64,000 bases of DNA from Liolophura sinensis (lineage: Eukaryota; Mollusca; Polyplacophora; Chitonida; Chitonidae). Position numbers and translations under genes: made by a program. The DNA lies in assembly GCF_032854445.1 (NCBI RefSeq), contig NW_027017955.1, forward strand, positions 620,001-684,000. Direction: 5' to 3'. The notes under the pieces are model-generated. The model had not been told where the DNA came from. It was given only the letters and a program-made list of their open reading frames with translations, and ran no database searches. The first letter of the stretch is position 1. Every line of letters begins with the position of its first letter. Shown piece after piece: positions 15,652 through 27,803 of this stretch.

Positions 15652-15812
15652 TGTGAGTGAGTGAGTGAAAGTTTTAACGTCGCTTTCAACAACATTTCAG
15701 TTTTATCGCGACAATAAAACGTCAAGTAGTCGATCTACTACGGATAATTCATTTACTATTCGGTCAAAAAAGGACACCAGAAGTCGCATAACAAACAGAC
15801 GGTAGTTTAAAA
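15652..15812 (-). other. LINE A 3'UTR and (CACT)n tail
   Basis: 161 bp after the ORF2 stop. The terminal part reads, on minus, CTGAAATGTTG then GCGACGTTAAAAC before the CACT repeats; this resembles the LINE B and SINE 3' ends and is a candidate RT recognition site. Confidence 0.7.
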
Positions 15813-17282
15813 TCACAGCTTTCCTGCCATACCAATGGTAGAGAGAAAATCAAAAATAGTATCACTTTCTACAGAATTGAAAAGTTCTGAAAGAGAGCTC
15901 ACGTGATAAAAGGAATCTCGTACAGGAGCAAAGTCGCCACAGTCAAGCAATATGTGCTTGACTGTGAACCGTTGATCACAAGCAAAGCAATGAGGAGCAT
16001 CTTCTCCTTTCAACAAATACCCATGCGTAGCACGTGTGTGACCGATACGACACCTCCTCAAAATGCAAGAGCGGAGACGATGCCGTGAAAGGGAAGGCGC
16101 TGGACCAACAAACTGACGAATATCATGCAGTTTGTTGGTTGTCTGGTCATCCCATTGAGCCTGAAACAAGCGCTTGATATAGGAGCAAATAAGTGAACGC
16201 AAGTCCGAATATGGAACGTCAGTTTGGGTAGTAACGGAATGCAAAGCCGCCTTCGCGGCTTCATCTGCAGCAGTATTTCCAGGGATATCCATATGCCCTG
16301 GCACCCAACAAAAGACAATGATAAAGTCTTCATTAAGTCGTTTAAACATCTCCCTGATAGACGGAATGTCTGGATGTACAGGCGAACTAACCCAAATTGC
16401 CTGGAGGCAGCAAAGGGAGTCAGAGCAGATGAGAACTCTGCTACCTCCTAGCTTTGGAATGGACCGAAGTGCGCACAAAATTGCCTTGGTTTCTGCAGTA
16501 AATACAGAACAGGAATTTGGAAACCGAGTTGAAATGGTTCTAGGCCCAAGGACAGCGGCAGAAGCCACGCCATCATCATTCTTGGAACCGTCAGTGAATA
16601 TGCGGTGATAAAATGGATACTTTGAACACATATTACTAAACTCCTGCTGGTATACTAAAGGGTTGCTGGAAGAATTCTTCAGGGAGGAGAGCGAGGTATC
16701 AACCTGAGGCTCAGGACATAACCACGGTGGATCTTCCTGGATGCGTATGGGGGTGATAGTATCCAGCCCAAGTCCAGCTGCTTGCACGTGTTCCTGAATG
16801 CGGACACCCAGTGGAGGAAAAATGGATGGCTTCTGAGCATATAAGTCTTCAAATTCCGGATGGAAGACACAATCAAAGGCCGGGTTGGATGGATTGGCTC
16901 TAAGCTTGGTGATATACTGTAAGGATGGTTCAGTTCTTCGAAGCTCCGGGGGAGGCTCGTTTGCCTCAACATACAGACTCTCCACAGGAGAGGTACGGAA
17001 AGCACCTAAGCACAACCGTAGGGCCTGGTGATGTATAGTATTGAGTTTCTTCAACTGGGAGCGCGACGGACCTCCATAAACACTGCAGGCATAGTCTAGC
17101 TTAGAACGAATCAGTGCTCGATAGAGCTGAAGTAGGGTTTCGTGATCCCCTCCCCATCGAGCACTAGAGACAACCTTCAAAATATTAAGCGCCTTTAGGC
17201 ATCTGGCTCTAAGATAATTAATGTGAGATTTAAATGTAAGGTGGTTATCGAAGATCACCCCGAGGAATTTTGCCTCCGGCAC
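15813..17282 (-). pseudogene. LINE A ORF2 C-terminus: RT thumb, RNase H and CCHC finger, 489 aa (copy 2)
   Basis: Full-length version of the piece cut at the window start. RNase H residues D231, E264, D288 and D340 are followed by the finger C432/C435/H443/C448 (CX2CX7HX4C) and the stop near GMAGKL. The apparent start is a GTG inside the thumb. Confidence 0.87.
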
Positions 17283-17302
17283 AACCTTGATGGGAGACCC
17301 AT

Positions 17303-18157
17303 CTAAAAATACCTTGGGGTCTTCATGGGGGAAGTACTTCCGACAAAAGTGTACACAGTCTTCGACTTGGAGAACTTAAATCCGTTCTCCAGTGCCCAGG
17401 CATGGATTTTGTTAAGACAAATCTGCAGCTGTCTCTCAATGGTGTGCATACCTTTGCCTCGACAAGAGATACCAAGATCGTCCACAAAAAGGGACGCATT
17501 CATACTAGGAGATAAAACTCTGGCAAGGCTATTAATCTTACTGCTAAAGAGAGTAACTGATAAAATGCTGCCTTGAGGAACCCCCTGATCTTGTTCAAAG
17601 TAGTCAGATAGGGTAGCCCCAACCCGAACTTGGAAGTGACGATGGTCTAAGAATTTACGAATAAAGTCAGGAAGCCGACCTCTAAGTCCAAATCCATGCA
17701 TATCTTTCAGAATGCCATATTTCCAAGTAGTGTCATATGCTTTTTCCAGATCAAAAAAGACAGATACGACATGGTCACGATTAACGATACCGTTCTTAAT
17801 AAAGCATTCTAGACGAACAAGGTGATCAACAGTACTGCGATTCCTTCGAAATCCACATTGAATGTCGCTTATCAACTCATTAGTCTCCAAAATCCACACC
17901 ATGCGATCGTTAATCATCCTCTCCATAGTCTTGCATACACAACTGGTTAAGGAAATAGGACGATAGTTATTTGGATCGGTAGAATCCTTTCCGGGCTTTG
18001 GGATGGGGACAATAATAGCGTTTTGCCATGAGGCAGGAAAATTCCCGGAAATCCAAATGGTATTAAAAATTCCAAGAAGCACCCTCAAACAAGGAAGACT
18101 CTGGAAGGTGTCGTAAAAGCTGATAGTGGATATCATCTGGCCCTGGAGTTGAATCAT
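17303..18157 (-). pseudogene. LINE A ORF2: reverse transcriptase core (copy 2)
   Basis: 284-residue frame; FVDD at residues 224-227. Private Asn20-to-Ser change (TFQSLPC) in the out-of-frame N-terminal stretch; PSMN replaces the PGMN of unit 1. Confidence 0.87.
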
Positions 18158-18575
18158 GGGCCTTGCTCAGGGATGCGGATAGTTCATGTAGAGAAAATGT
18201 AGCATTGTAGGATTCTTCATTTGAGGATGTAAAATCAAGATAACTTGCCTCGGTCCGTTCCTTGTCACGCTGGAACTGAGGCAAGTAATTATCTGAAGAC
18301 GAATGGTGCGCAAAAGAAGCGCCCAACCTATTGGCTATGTCAAGTTTTTCTGTCAAAGAATTATTCCCGTCTTTAAGATGATTGACAGTGACATTGGATC
18401 CCTTGCCTTTGCAGTGGATCATATTCCAGACTTTTGACATAGGGGTACGATGATTAATCTTAGAAACATAACGTTTCCAAGAGTCACGTTTGGACTGTTT
18501 GATAGTCCTACAAGCTTTAGCTCCAGTACGCCTAACATCGTCTAAATTACCGGGAGATGGTCTACATCGGTACAC
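18063..18575 (-). pseudogene. LINE A ORF2: linker (copy 2)
   Basis: 170-residue pre-RT linker, same sequence as in unit 1; upstream frame broken by the 13-bp duplication at 18665-18690. Confidence 0.75.
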
Positions 18576-18801
18576 GCGCTCAGCACGTTTCCTGAAACGC
18601 CTAGCTCGTTTACAGTCCTCCGTGAACCACGGTTTCTTAATACAGGGAACCGCACAAGATTTCGGGATACATTTGGAGGATACATTTGGAGGCTACATCG
18701 ATTAGCTGATCCGAGAATAACTGGATAGGATCAACTGCATCAAGAAAAAGGTCGCTAGTAAGTGTTTCACCACACAGAACAGCAAAGCGGGGCCAGTCTG
18801 C

Positions 18802-19350
18802 TTAATCATAATTAAAGCGTGGAAGGGAGGAAGATACCGGCTCCTCAAGGGTAAGTATGGTGGGGAAGTGGTCGCTTCCGCACAGATCATCATGGACGCT
18901 CCAGCTGAATTCCGATCTTAGCCCTGCATCAGCCAGAGCTAAATCAAGGATCGAATAAATGCCCTTTGCAGGATGAAGGTAAGTATGTGTGCCATCATTT
19001 AAGTCGCATAGAGAATTATTAGATATAAAATCCTCCAATACAGAGCCCTTCTGGTTACGTTTAGAGTCACCCCAGAGAACACTATGGGCATTAAAGTCAC
19101 CCCAAAGAAGGCACGGTGTAGGTAATTGATCACATAGATTTTGCAGCTCTTGTTGGTGAAGAGTAGAAGAAGGTGGTATATAAATACAACAGATTGTTAA
19201 TACTATACCCAGTATGATACGCACTGCCACCGCCTGCAAATCGGTGTTCAGTGCCATTTTATTGTGTATTACACCCTGCCTAATCAAAAGAGAAGAACCC
19301 CCTGATGCCTTTTCCATTCGTAGACGTGACAACAGCGTGATGACATACAT
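18802..19350 (-). pseudogene. LINE A ORF2: endonuclease C-terminus (copy 2)
   Basis: 182 residues with GDFNAH and SDHFP, ended by the same premature TAA after FNYD. Confidence 0.84.
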
Positions 19351-19495
19351 AACCTCGACATTGATAACTAGGATCAGTCAGAGTTTCCTGCAAGTTAAAA
19401 GCTATAGGACTGAGGTCTTGAGCTAACATCTGGAGCTCTGCGAGGTTATACCTCAATCCTCTACAGTTCCACTGTAAGATCTTTGTAGTAGCCAT
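19280..19495 (-). pseudogene. LINE A ORF2: endonuclease N-terminus (copy 2)
   Basis: MATTKILQWNCRGL start and LQET; frame lost near the same point as in unit 1. Confidence 0.84.
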
Positions 19496-19504
19496 TATTA
19501 ATAT

Positions 19505-19918
19505 TTATTTACTCTTTTTCTTTTTTCTGGACTTCTTATACATCGCTGCCCTACGCTCAGCAAAATCCTCCTGTGACAACGTTATCAACATCCTCTGCTT
19601 TTTAGCCTTGTCAACTTTAGAGTCTCGTCGCAATGTGCGATAATACGACCCCACGGATGTTGAGACAGGTACCAAGACCTCATCCTTGCCATTGGTATAG
19701 GCAGGCAAGTCTTCGGGTGCATCCATTTCCGAAAGAGATTCCTCCATATTGGATTCTCCACCAGTCCTAGACATATCAGATTGCTGAGAGCTTCCCTGAG
19801 GATCAAGGCAATGTGCTATATCTCTAGTGTCTAACTGTGACATTGTAGACGGGTCAGGACTGAACGTGCTACCCCATAAGGACGGGCTCTTACCAAGTGC
19901 ACCTTTGGAGGGCATCAC
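19505..19918 (-). pseudogene. LINE A ORF1 remnant (copy 2)
   Basis: 137-residue frame identical to unit 1, with the basic KKSRKKKKSK tail. Confidence 0.63.
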
Positions 19919-20220
19919 GCCACTGGATTGCGTCTCCTTAATGCAGGATGGCGTTGTATCCGAAATTTCTGACGATCAAGAGGTAAGGAGGAATTCGAGA
20001 TTTGACTCATACCGACAACCCACTCCGGGCTATTTGATGTCTGAGATGCCTCGCAAAGGCTCTGGGGCCCACCTACTACTGGCGATTCGCTTAACTTCCT
20101 TACCTTATTTGTAGCACTCTCCAGCTTCCTCGTTGTCAGCAGCAGAGTTATCCAAAGTCCCTTTATTTTGTTGACTGGAAGGAACAGACTCGGCAGAAAC
20201 CCCAATTTCCATATCATCCC

Positions 20221-20590
20221 GCAAAGGTTCTACACAGTCAACTCTATATATGATTTATTTGACAGCATCGCTGGCGATGTTGTCATCAATTATTTGAAGG
20301 CCATTGGCCTTTATCATAAAATATAAATTTTAATTGTCATAAATATCTGTAGATAAACAGTTATATACATATAGATTTATACATGTGCTATAACCCTGGT
20401 TTTCGAGTTTTAACTCTTATTTTTCTTTTATACGATTTTAAACATGTCTGTACTTTTTGTTTTACTTTTGATGTTCATATTATCATATCGAAAACCTTAA
20501 CCGTCTCGCGTTTTCACCTTGTTCTCGCCACGATATGGCTGAAATATTGCCGATGTGGCGTTAAGCCATAATCATTCATTCATTCATTCA
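20221..20590 (+). mobile_element. B0 insertion (unit 2)
   Basis: Same truncated LINE B 3' end and tail; duplications at 20207-20220 and 20591-20604. Confidence 0.87.
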
Positions 20591-20648
20591 TTCCATATCA
20601 TCCCCATGTCCCTGACTATAATTACCATCATCATCTCCTCGACCTTCA

Positions 20649-21239
20649 CCCCCGTGGGGTTTCCGGGGTGATAAGAATAGGGCCTCAGCCCTCTAGGCAA
20701 GCTTGTCGTAAAAGTCGACTAACCTAGAGCTCTCCTGTGTGAGCCCGGTGAATATAATAGGCTCACATCTTCTCGGTTGTGTGAGAGGCAACCGGGGAGC
20801 GACCTGTTTTCCGTGGGTTGCGACCCGTAATCTCCGAGGACGGGATCCTGGTGGCTGAGGGTGGGTTGGTCTTGCGAGATCCTCCGCTTTGGCCCTTACT
20901 TGGAGTGAAACGGGAGGTCGGATGGGCCCGGTCCGATCAATCGGCTTGGTCATGTCTTGCCTCTACGTGGTTCCAATTGCCTCAATAACAGCATATCGTT
21001 TGGCGAACAAATATTATTTCTGAAATATCGTTTGTAGGACTACGTTTTGAGGCGGTGGCTCATGGGTCAATCGAGTAGATTGAATTTAACCTGTTGGTAT
21101 AAATCAATCTGTTCGAGTATACCTCATATGGAATCCTTGGTGCCTTTCCTGCTGGGTATCCCCAGGTTCAGACATCGCCCTTGTTGGCACTCCGTGGTGG
21201 GTGGGGAACATATGGGCTGAATTGTATATACATATTGCC
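20649..21239 (+). promoter_or_regulatory. LINE B 5'UTR (B1, unit 2)
   Basis: Same leader with hairpins; has the 13-bp deletion shared by units 1-3. Confidence 0.7.
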
Positions 21240-22601
21240 ATGTCATCTATAAACCTTAATTCGAATGTTTTAAATCTAAATACCAGGTCTTCCTCTCAGC
21301 CGATTTCAAGCGCTGACAAAAAGAGGAAATTAGAGGTTTTGTCGGATTCGGCTGATAACGGACAGGACAGCTGGCCGGCCTTTATCGTTCTCTCAACAAA
21401 GAGTGAACAAAAGCCGGCCTCCAAAATTCATCCATTTGTACTGAAAAGGGCCCTGCAGGGTTCAGCAGGTACATTAAAAAACGTCAAGAAATTACGATCC
21501 GGAGACATTCTTATTGAATGTTTCCGGAAACAACAGTCCATAAATTTATTAGCTTTAAACAAAATAAATGATATTCCTGTGTATACATCCCCCCATAACT
21601 CCCTGAACAGCTGTCAGGGAATTATACGTGACAGAGATCAGGATATCATTGATCTATCAGAAGAAGAAATCTGCACTGAACTGAAGTCACAAGGTGTTAC
21701 CAGAGTGAAACGCTTCAATATGAAGAAATCTGGTAACATCATTAAACTAAATACATATCTTCTCACCTTCAACAGTAAATCTATTCCGTCATATATTTAC
21801 ATTGGCCCGTATAGGGTTGGTGTGGACTTATATATACCTAACCCAACACGTTGTTTCAAGTGTCAAAAGTTTGGCCATGGCAAGGGCCAGTGTAAAAATA
21901 AACTGATTTGTTTCCGGTGCGGCAGCGAGGGTCATGATGGTTTCGACTGCAGCAGCACAGCAAAGTGCTGCAATTGTGGTGGAGATCACATGGCCTCCTC
22001 TAGGGACTGCCCACTTTTTGTAAAAGAAAAACAAATAATCACAATAAAGACTAAAAACAATATATCATATCAGGAGGCCCGGAAATTGGTCTCCCCTCCT
22101 AACATTTCACTGCAGACTTCATTTGCCAATGCGGTCAAGCGAGTAGCATCTGTTGCTACTCAAACATCAATGACTTGGCCCATTGGAAACCAGAAACCAT
22201 GTCTTATTTCTGTTGAACCTACTGTTCGACCTGCTTTTAATACGTCCTCAACCCAGACTGCCTCAATACAACAGATCAAACCAGCCAATAACACTGACCA
22301 ACCCGATATTCCTAAACCTAGTCAACCTAAAAACAAAAATGTGTCCGAAAATAAACCTCAAAATAAAAACAATAAACCTAGTAAACCCAGTGGCCCAACA
22401 GAGCGTCCCTCTAAGGCCACTGGGGACCCTGTCCAAACTTATAATAAATTTGGACCGTTGGAGGACGTTGGTTTTTCAACATCAGATTCGGATGTGATGG
22501 ATACATCACCCGCACCAGGGAGATCTAACAGCCGATCTCCCAGGATGGGTCGTCCACGGTCCAAACATAAAGAAAAATCTCCTATACGTCTCCCTCCGTA
22601 A
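21240..22601 (+). CDS. LINE B ORF1, 453 aa (unit 2)
   Basis: Intact, protein identical to unit 1; three zinc knuckles; TAATG junction at 22599-22603. Confidence 0.9.
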   Translation: MSSINLNSNVLNLNTRSSSQPISSADKKRKLEVLSDSADNGQDSWPAFIVLSTKSEQKPASKIHPFVLKRALQGSAGTLKNVKKLRSGDILIECFRKQQSINLLALNKINDIPVYTSPHNSLNSCQGIIRDRDQDIIDLSEEEICTELKSQGVTRVKRFNMKKSGNIIKLNTYLLTFNSKSIPSYIYIGPYRVGVDLYIPNPTRCFKCQKFGHGKGQCKNKLICFRCGSEGHDGFDCSSTAKCCNCGGDHMASSRDCPLFVKEKQIITIKTKNNISYQEARKLVSPPNISLQTSFANAVKRVASVATQTSMTWPIGNQKPCLISVEPTVRPAFNTSSTQTASIQQIKPANNTDQPDIPKPSQPKNKNVSENKPQNKNNKPSKPSGPTERPSKATGDPVQTYNKFGPLEDVGFSTSDSDVMDTSPAPGRSNSRSPRMGRPRSKHKEKSPIRLPP

Positions 22602-22981
22602 TGGCGATATACGACAAAATTATACAGTGGAATTGTCGAGGCCTTAAGGTCAATTTTATTGAAATAACACAGCTTGTTCAATCATTAAATCCTATAGCCC
22701 TGTGTCTTCAGGAAACTCATTTGAAAACATCTGACAAAGATAAAATAACTCTTAAAAATTACTCATTATACAGTACGTACTCTAATGAAGAAGATCGAGC
22801 TGCAGGCGGCACCTCTATCTTCGTCAATAACAATGTTATTCACAGCCCTGTTGCTCTGGATACAGAGCTTCAGGCTGTGGCCGTTCGTGTTTCATTATGT
22901 GAAACAATCACATTATGTTCAGTGTATATTCCCCCGAACATTTCTTTGTCAGCTTTGCAGTTACATAATTTAAAAGAATGA
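22601..22981 (+). pseudogene. LINE B ORF2 endonuclease N-terminus (B1, unit 2)
   Basis: Truncated after about 123 residues at the inverted B2 tail (22976). Confidence 0.87.
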
Positions 22982-24995
22982 ATGAATGAATGATTATGGC
23001 TTAACGCCACATCGGCAATATTTCAGCCATACCGTGGCGAGAACAAGGTGAAAGCAAGAGACGGTTAGGGTTTTCGATATGACAATATGAACACCAAAAG
23101 TAAAACAAAAAGTACAGACGTGATTAAAATCGAATAAAAGAAAAATAAGATTTAAAACTCGAAAACCAGGGTTAGAGTACATGTATAAATATATATAACT
23201 GTTTATCTATAGATATCCATGACAATTAAAATTTATATTTTATGATATAGGCCAATGGCCTTCAAACAATTTATGACAACATCGCCAGCGATGCTGTCAA
23301 ACAAATCATATATAGAGTGGACTGTGTAGAATCTCTGCCGAACATGGGCAAAGTCTACACAGTCAACCAGAATATGTTTGATGCCATATTGAGCATCACA
23401 TCCAACACACTCGGGAGCACTGCTCCCATCCAAGATGAAATTGTGTGTCAGATGAGAATGTCCAATACGGCATCTGGTTAAAACGACTTGGTCTCTACGA
23501 GACATATCAAATGTATATGAATTATAGCCAATGACCGGATGAATGGCATGCAGTTTATTATGGACCTGCAAGTTCCATTCACCCTGCCAAAGGCCACGAA
23601 TATATTTAAGAATATTGGACTTCATGTCAGTATAAGGGATTTTTATCTTAGATATGGGTTTATTTAGGGCAGCTTTCGCCTCCCTGTCTGCGACTGTGTT
23701 TCCATGGATACCAATATGACTTGGTATCCAGCAGAATATAATATCTTTACCTCTTCTAATTAATTTCCTATGTATAGCTAAAATTTGAAGGATCAAGGGA
23801 TTTTTAAATTTATTATTCTGTATTGCCAATAGGCAAGACAACGAGTCAGTGCATATCATTGCCCTCTGGGCACACCCAGAAGAAACATATGATAAGGCCA
23901 GGAGTATACCTCTGGCCTCGGCAGAGAATATTGAAGAAGAGGATGGAAGACGAAAGGAAGAGACTCGCTGCTCCATGACAGCCGCAGTCGCAACCCTGTC
24001 CCCATCCTTCAACCCGTCAGTATATATAAATTTATAATCCATATAATTAGCTTTAATTTCAGCAAAACCTTGCTGAATTATAAGAGAATTTATATTCGAT
24101 TTATTATATTTACGTAGATCAAATATTAGTTTAGGTTGTGGGAGAAGCCATGGAGGAGACTCCGGAAAAGACACCGGAGCTATATCCTCCAGCTTGATGT
24201 TAGCTCCCACAATATGGTCCCGTATACGAAGACCGAACGAAGGGATCTTGTTAGGACATTTAGTATATTTGTCTACATACAATGGATTGAAAACACAGTC
24301 GTAGGCAGGGTTTGTTGGATGTGGTTTAAGCTTTGTAGCATATTGAAGGCTAAGTTTTATACGTCGGTTATATAAAGAAGGCTCATTTGCCTCCACGTAT
24401 AAACGTTCTACTGGTGAGGTTCTAAAAGCACCAAGGCTGAGCCTCAAACCTTGGTGATGAACAGGATCCAACATTTTAATGTACGAATTCCTAGCGGAAC
24501 CGTAAATGATGGATCCATAGTCCAATTTAGACCTCACCAGAGAACGATATAAATTAAGTAAAACTGATCGGTCAGCACCCCAATCGGTGCTAGACACGAC
24601 CTTAATTATATCGAGAGCCTTTGTACATTTAGCTTTAAGCATTTTTATATGAGGTGTAATTGATATTCGATTTTTTGTCAAAAATAAAACCCCTAAAAAT
24701 TTATTTTCTCCAACAATTTTCACTGGTTTACCAAAAAAATTAAGTTCAGGGTCTAGAGGGAATTTCCGTTGATTACAAAAATGCATACCGACGGTTTTAG
24801 ATGCGGAAAATCTAAAACTATTGGCAACTGCCCATTTCTCGATCTTATTGAGACAAAGCTGCAGCTGCCGCTCGATGTTATTCATATTTTAAGCACGGTA
24901 GCATATCAGGAAATCATCTACATATAAAAAAAACCTCTGTGCCAGATGTCAATGTTATAGCCAAACTAAACTACCAGGCAAAAGAAAGGTGTCAC
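22976..24995 (-). mobile_element. B2: inverted LINE B 3' half (unit 2)
   Basis: Same extent as in unit 1; a private C in CTACCAGG (about 24973) lies in the decayed RT part. Confidence 0.84.
23233..24885 (-). CDS. LINE B ORF2 C-terminus, 550 aa (unit 2)
   Basis: Protein identical to unit 1, RNase H D-E-D-D and CCHC finger intact. Confidence 0.85.
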   Translation of the reverse strand: MNNIERQLQLCLNKIEKWAVANSFRFSASKTVGMHFCNQRKFPLDPELNFFGKPVKIVGENKFLGVLFLTKNRISITPHIKMLKAKCTKALDIIKVVSSTDWGADRSVLLNLYRSLVRSKLDYGSIIYGSARNSYIKMLDPVHHQGLRLSLGAFRTSPVERLYVEANEPSLYNRRIKLSLQYATKLKPHPTNPAYDCVFNPLYVDKYTKCPNKIPSFGLRIRDHIVGANIKLEDIAPVSFPESPPWLLPQPKLIFDLRKYNKSNINSLIIQQGFAEIKANYMDYKFIYTDGLKDGDRVATAAVMEQRVSSFRLPSSSSIFSAEARGILLALSYVSSGCAQRAMICTDSLSCLLAIQNNKFKNPLILQILAIHRKLIRRGKDIIFCWIPSHIGIHGNTVADREAKAALNKPISKIKIPYTDMKSNILKYIRGLWQGEWNLQVHNKLHAIHPVIGYNSYTFDMSRRDQVVLTRCRIGHSHLTHNFILDGSSAPECVGCDAQYGIKHILVDCVDFAHVRQRFYTVHSIYDLFDSIAGDVVINCLKAIGLYHKI

Positions 24996-25245
24996 CGTAT
25001 TTTTTTTCATAAAAAAAAAGTAAAAGCGCGGTTCAGGGTTTGATTCTAAGCAGGACTTAGTGTATGAATGCATAGTTTCCTCTACCAGAACGCATCGTCA
25101 CCAACGCAGCAACTGGAATTGTGAAATTGCGACCACATGCAAAACGTCCTTTTGAGGCATGGCTCGTGATGCACGTGCGGTAATGTTGCATAAATACTCT
25201 TGCTCGAAAGAGAAGACATTCAGTGACCGAAAAAACACCAACAGT

Positions 25246-25530
25246 ATGCCAAGACTTACGCAAGCGCAACGAGACCAGGCCATCGGTATGTCCACCATGG
25301 CAGTCTCGCAACGTCACATTGCAAGAACGTTCAACTGCAGCCAAACCACCATCAGGAGGTTGTTGATACGCTATCAGCAGACAGGCCAGACCCAAGACAG
25401 ACCAAGATCGGGAAGACCGAGGCTGAAGATCGCTACATCCGGCAGATCCACCTCCGAAACGTCAACAGCGGCGACGGCACTAGGCCATGTCATCAGCCCC
25501 AGAACAACACTGTGTCGTCTTCGTTCAACT
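25246..25530 (+). pseudogene. Tc1 transposase N-terminal fragment (unit 2)
   Basis: Same two compensating frameshifts. Upstream at about 25152 the sequence has TTTTGAGGC, giving a TGA where unit 1 has CGA. Confidence 0.85.
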
Positions 25531-26326
25531 CCCCCGTGGGGTTTCCGGGGTGATAAAAATAGGACGTCAGTCCTCTAGGCAAGCTTGTCGTAAAAGTCGA
25601 CTAACCTAGAGCTCTCCTGTGTGAGCCCGGTGAATATAATAGGCTCACATCTTCCCGGTTGTGTGAGAGGCAACTGGGGAGCGACCTGTTTGCCTTGGGT
25701 TGCGACCCGTGATCAACGAGGACGGGATCCTGGTGGCTGAGGGCGTGTTGGTCTTGCGAGATCCTCACGCCCAACACGTCACTTTGGGCCTTACTTGGGG
25801 AGAGACGGGAGGTCGGATGGGCCCGATCCGATCAATCGGCTTGGTCACGCCTTTCCTCTGCGTGGCCCCAAAATTTCTCCATAACACCACTCAGTAAAGA
25901 ATAAATGTTATTTCTGAAATTTTGTTTGCGGTACTACGTTTTCAGGCGGTGGCTCATGGACCAATCGAGTAGTATGTGTCTGATGTGTGACCTTATTAGC
26001 CTAATGGGGTTTGCTTATGGACGTGGAGTCCTTGGTGCGTTTCCTGGTGGGTAACCCCAGGTTCAGGCATCGCCCTTGTTGGCACTCCGTGGGTGGGGTG
26101 GGGAACACGTGGGGTGAATTCGTATTATATATTGATTATGTCTATCCTAACCCTTCCAAACCAAATGTATCTAACAAATAAAATAACCAGGTCTTCCTCT
26201 CATCCGACTTCGTCGAATGCTGACAAAAAGAGGGAGTTAGAGGTTTTGTCAGGCTGCCTTGATAATGCGCAGGATACATGGCCGCCTTTCATCGTTCTCT
26301 CAACAAGGAGTGAACAGAATGAATGA
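25531..26326 (+). mobile_element. B3: LINE B 5'UTR and ORF1 start (unit 2)
   Basis: Leader 25531-26137, ORF1 from ATG at 26138, cut by the B4 tail at 26318. Confidence 0.8.
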
Positions 26327-26508
26327 ATGATTATGGCTTAACGCCACATCGGCAATATTTCAGCCATATCGTGGCGAGAACAAGGTCAAAAAGTGAGATG
26401 GTTAAGGTTTTCGATATAATAATATGAACACCAAAAGTAAAACAAAAAGTACAGACATGTTTAAAATAGTATGAAAGAAAAATAAGAGTTAAAACTCGAA
26501 AACCAGGG
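26318..26508 (-). mobile_element. B4: inverted LINE B 3'UTR (unit 2)
   Basis: Same junctions with B3 and B5 as in unit 1. Confidence 0.78.
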
Positions 26509-26525
26509 GTTGTGCCCAGAGGGCA

Positions 26526-27161
26526 ATGATATGCACTGACTCGTTGTCTTGCTTATTGGCAATACAGAACAATAAATTTAAAAATCCCTTGATCCTTCAA
26601 ATTTTAGCTATACAGGAATTAATTAGGAAGCTAATTAGAAGAGGTAAAGATATTATATTCTGCTGGATACCAAGTCATATTGGTATCCATGGAAACACAG
26701 TCGCAGACAGGGAGGCGAAAGCTGCCCTAAATAAACCCATATCTAAGATAAAAATCCCTTATACTGACATGAAGTCCAATATTCTTAAATATATTCGTGG
26801 CCTTTGGCAGGGTGAATGGAACTTGCAGGTCCATAATAAACTGCATGTTATTCATCCGGTCATTGGCTATAATTCATATACACTTGATATGTCTCGTAGA
26901 GACCAAGTCGTTTTAACCAGATGCCATATTGGGCATTCTCGTCTAACGCACAATTTCATACTAGATGGGAGCAGTGCTCCCGAGTGTGTTGGATGTGATG
27001 CTCAATATGGCATCAAACATATCTTGGTTGACTGTGTCGACTTTGCCCATGTTGGGCAAAGATTCTACACAGTCAACTCTATATATGATTTATTTGACAG
27101 CATCGCTGGCGATGTTGTCATAAATTATTTGAAGGCCCTTGGCCTATATCATAAAATATAA
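26526..27161 (+). pseudogene. LINE B RNase H second half (B5, unit 2)
   Basis: 211 residues, identical to unit 1 (HVGQRF, KALGLYHKI). Element B5 spans 26509-27409. Confidence 0.82.
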
Positions 27162-27409
27162 AATTTAATTGTCACAAATATCTATAGATAAACAGTTATA
27201 TACATATAGATTGATTTACACATATACTATAACCCTGGTTTTCGAGTTTTAACTCTTATTTTTCTTTTATACGATTTTTAACAGGTCTACTTTTTGTTTT
27301 ACTTTTGATGTTTATATTATCATATCGAAAACCTTAACCGTCTCGCGTTTTCACCTTGTTCTCGCCACGATATGGCTGAAATATTGCCAATGTGGGGTTA
27401 CGCCATATT

Positions 27410-27803
27410 CATTCTAGGTCAGTCGCCTTTCACGACAAGATTATCTGCAGAGTCTATCGGAGCTGGGGCTTAACATATTTCCACTACACACTGCAAGTAG
27501 CTTGGGCCGTGGAAGGCCTAGTCGTGGAAGCAAATGAAAACTGCGGGCCTGTATTCCAACAAATCCGACCAGGGTGTGGGGACCACCAGGTCCTGAGGAA
27601 GGATCTACTTTCCCTATCCCCCTGCGTGCGGTCCAAATAAATGCATTTATTGCGTCAGGTAGAAACCTCAATCCACCAAATCCAGGTCTAACCTGACGCG
27701 TTTGACCATAGCAATGGAGATGAACCACGCGAGGTGCATACGGCACGCTCTTTCGTGACCCACCACTTCTGCTAGGTCACGTGACCACAAGTTACTGCCC
27801 CTC
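27410..27803. other. Unassigned palindrome-bearing segment (unit 2)
   Basis: Same 16-bp palindrome (27636-27651), adjoining 9-bp stem and GGTCACGTGACC (27775-27786). Confidence 0.45.

Larger units (their letters stand above)
1..15975. repeat. Tandem macro-repeat unit 1 (15975 bp)
   Basis: Base 1 onward recurs at 15976, 31951, 47918 and 63892 with the same order of every internal landmark. The unit is made entirely of LINE, SINE and Tc1 fragments plus short unassigned stretches. Its start is set by the window edge and falls inside the RNase H remnant of LINE A, so the natural amplification boundary is unknown. Unit 1 and unit 2 have the same length, with only scattered single-base differences seen by eye. 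Confidence 0.97.
15652..20648 (-). mobile_element. LINE A, copy 2, with its 3' end
   Basis: First copy with the 3' terminus in view: (CACT)n tail (GTGAGTGAGTGAGTG on plus, 15652-15668), 3'UTR to 15812, then the ORF2 and ORF1 remnants in minus orientation. The 5' end is truncated at 20648 against a LINE B leader. B0 interrupts it at 20221-20590. Confidence 0.87.

Noticed and set aside
15323-15664. 113-residue ORF as a membrane protein gene
   Set aside because: AT-rich and hydrophobic by composition, no recognised motif, runs into the LINE A tail, and loses its start region in unit 3.
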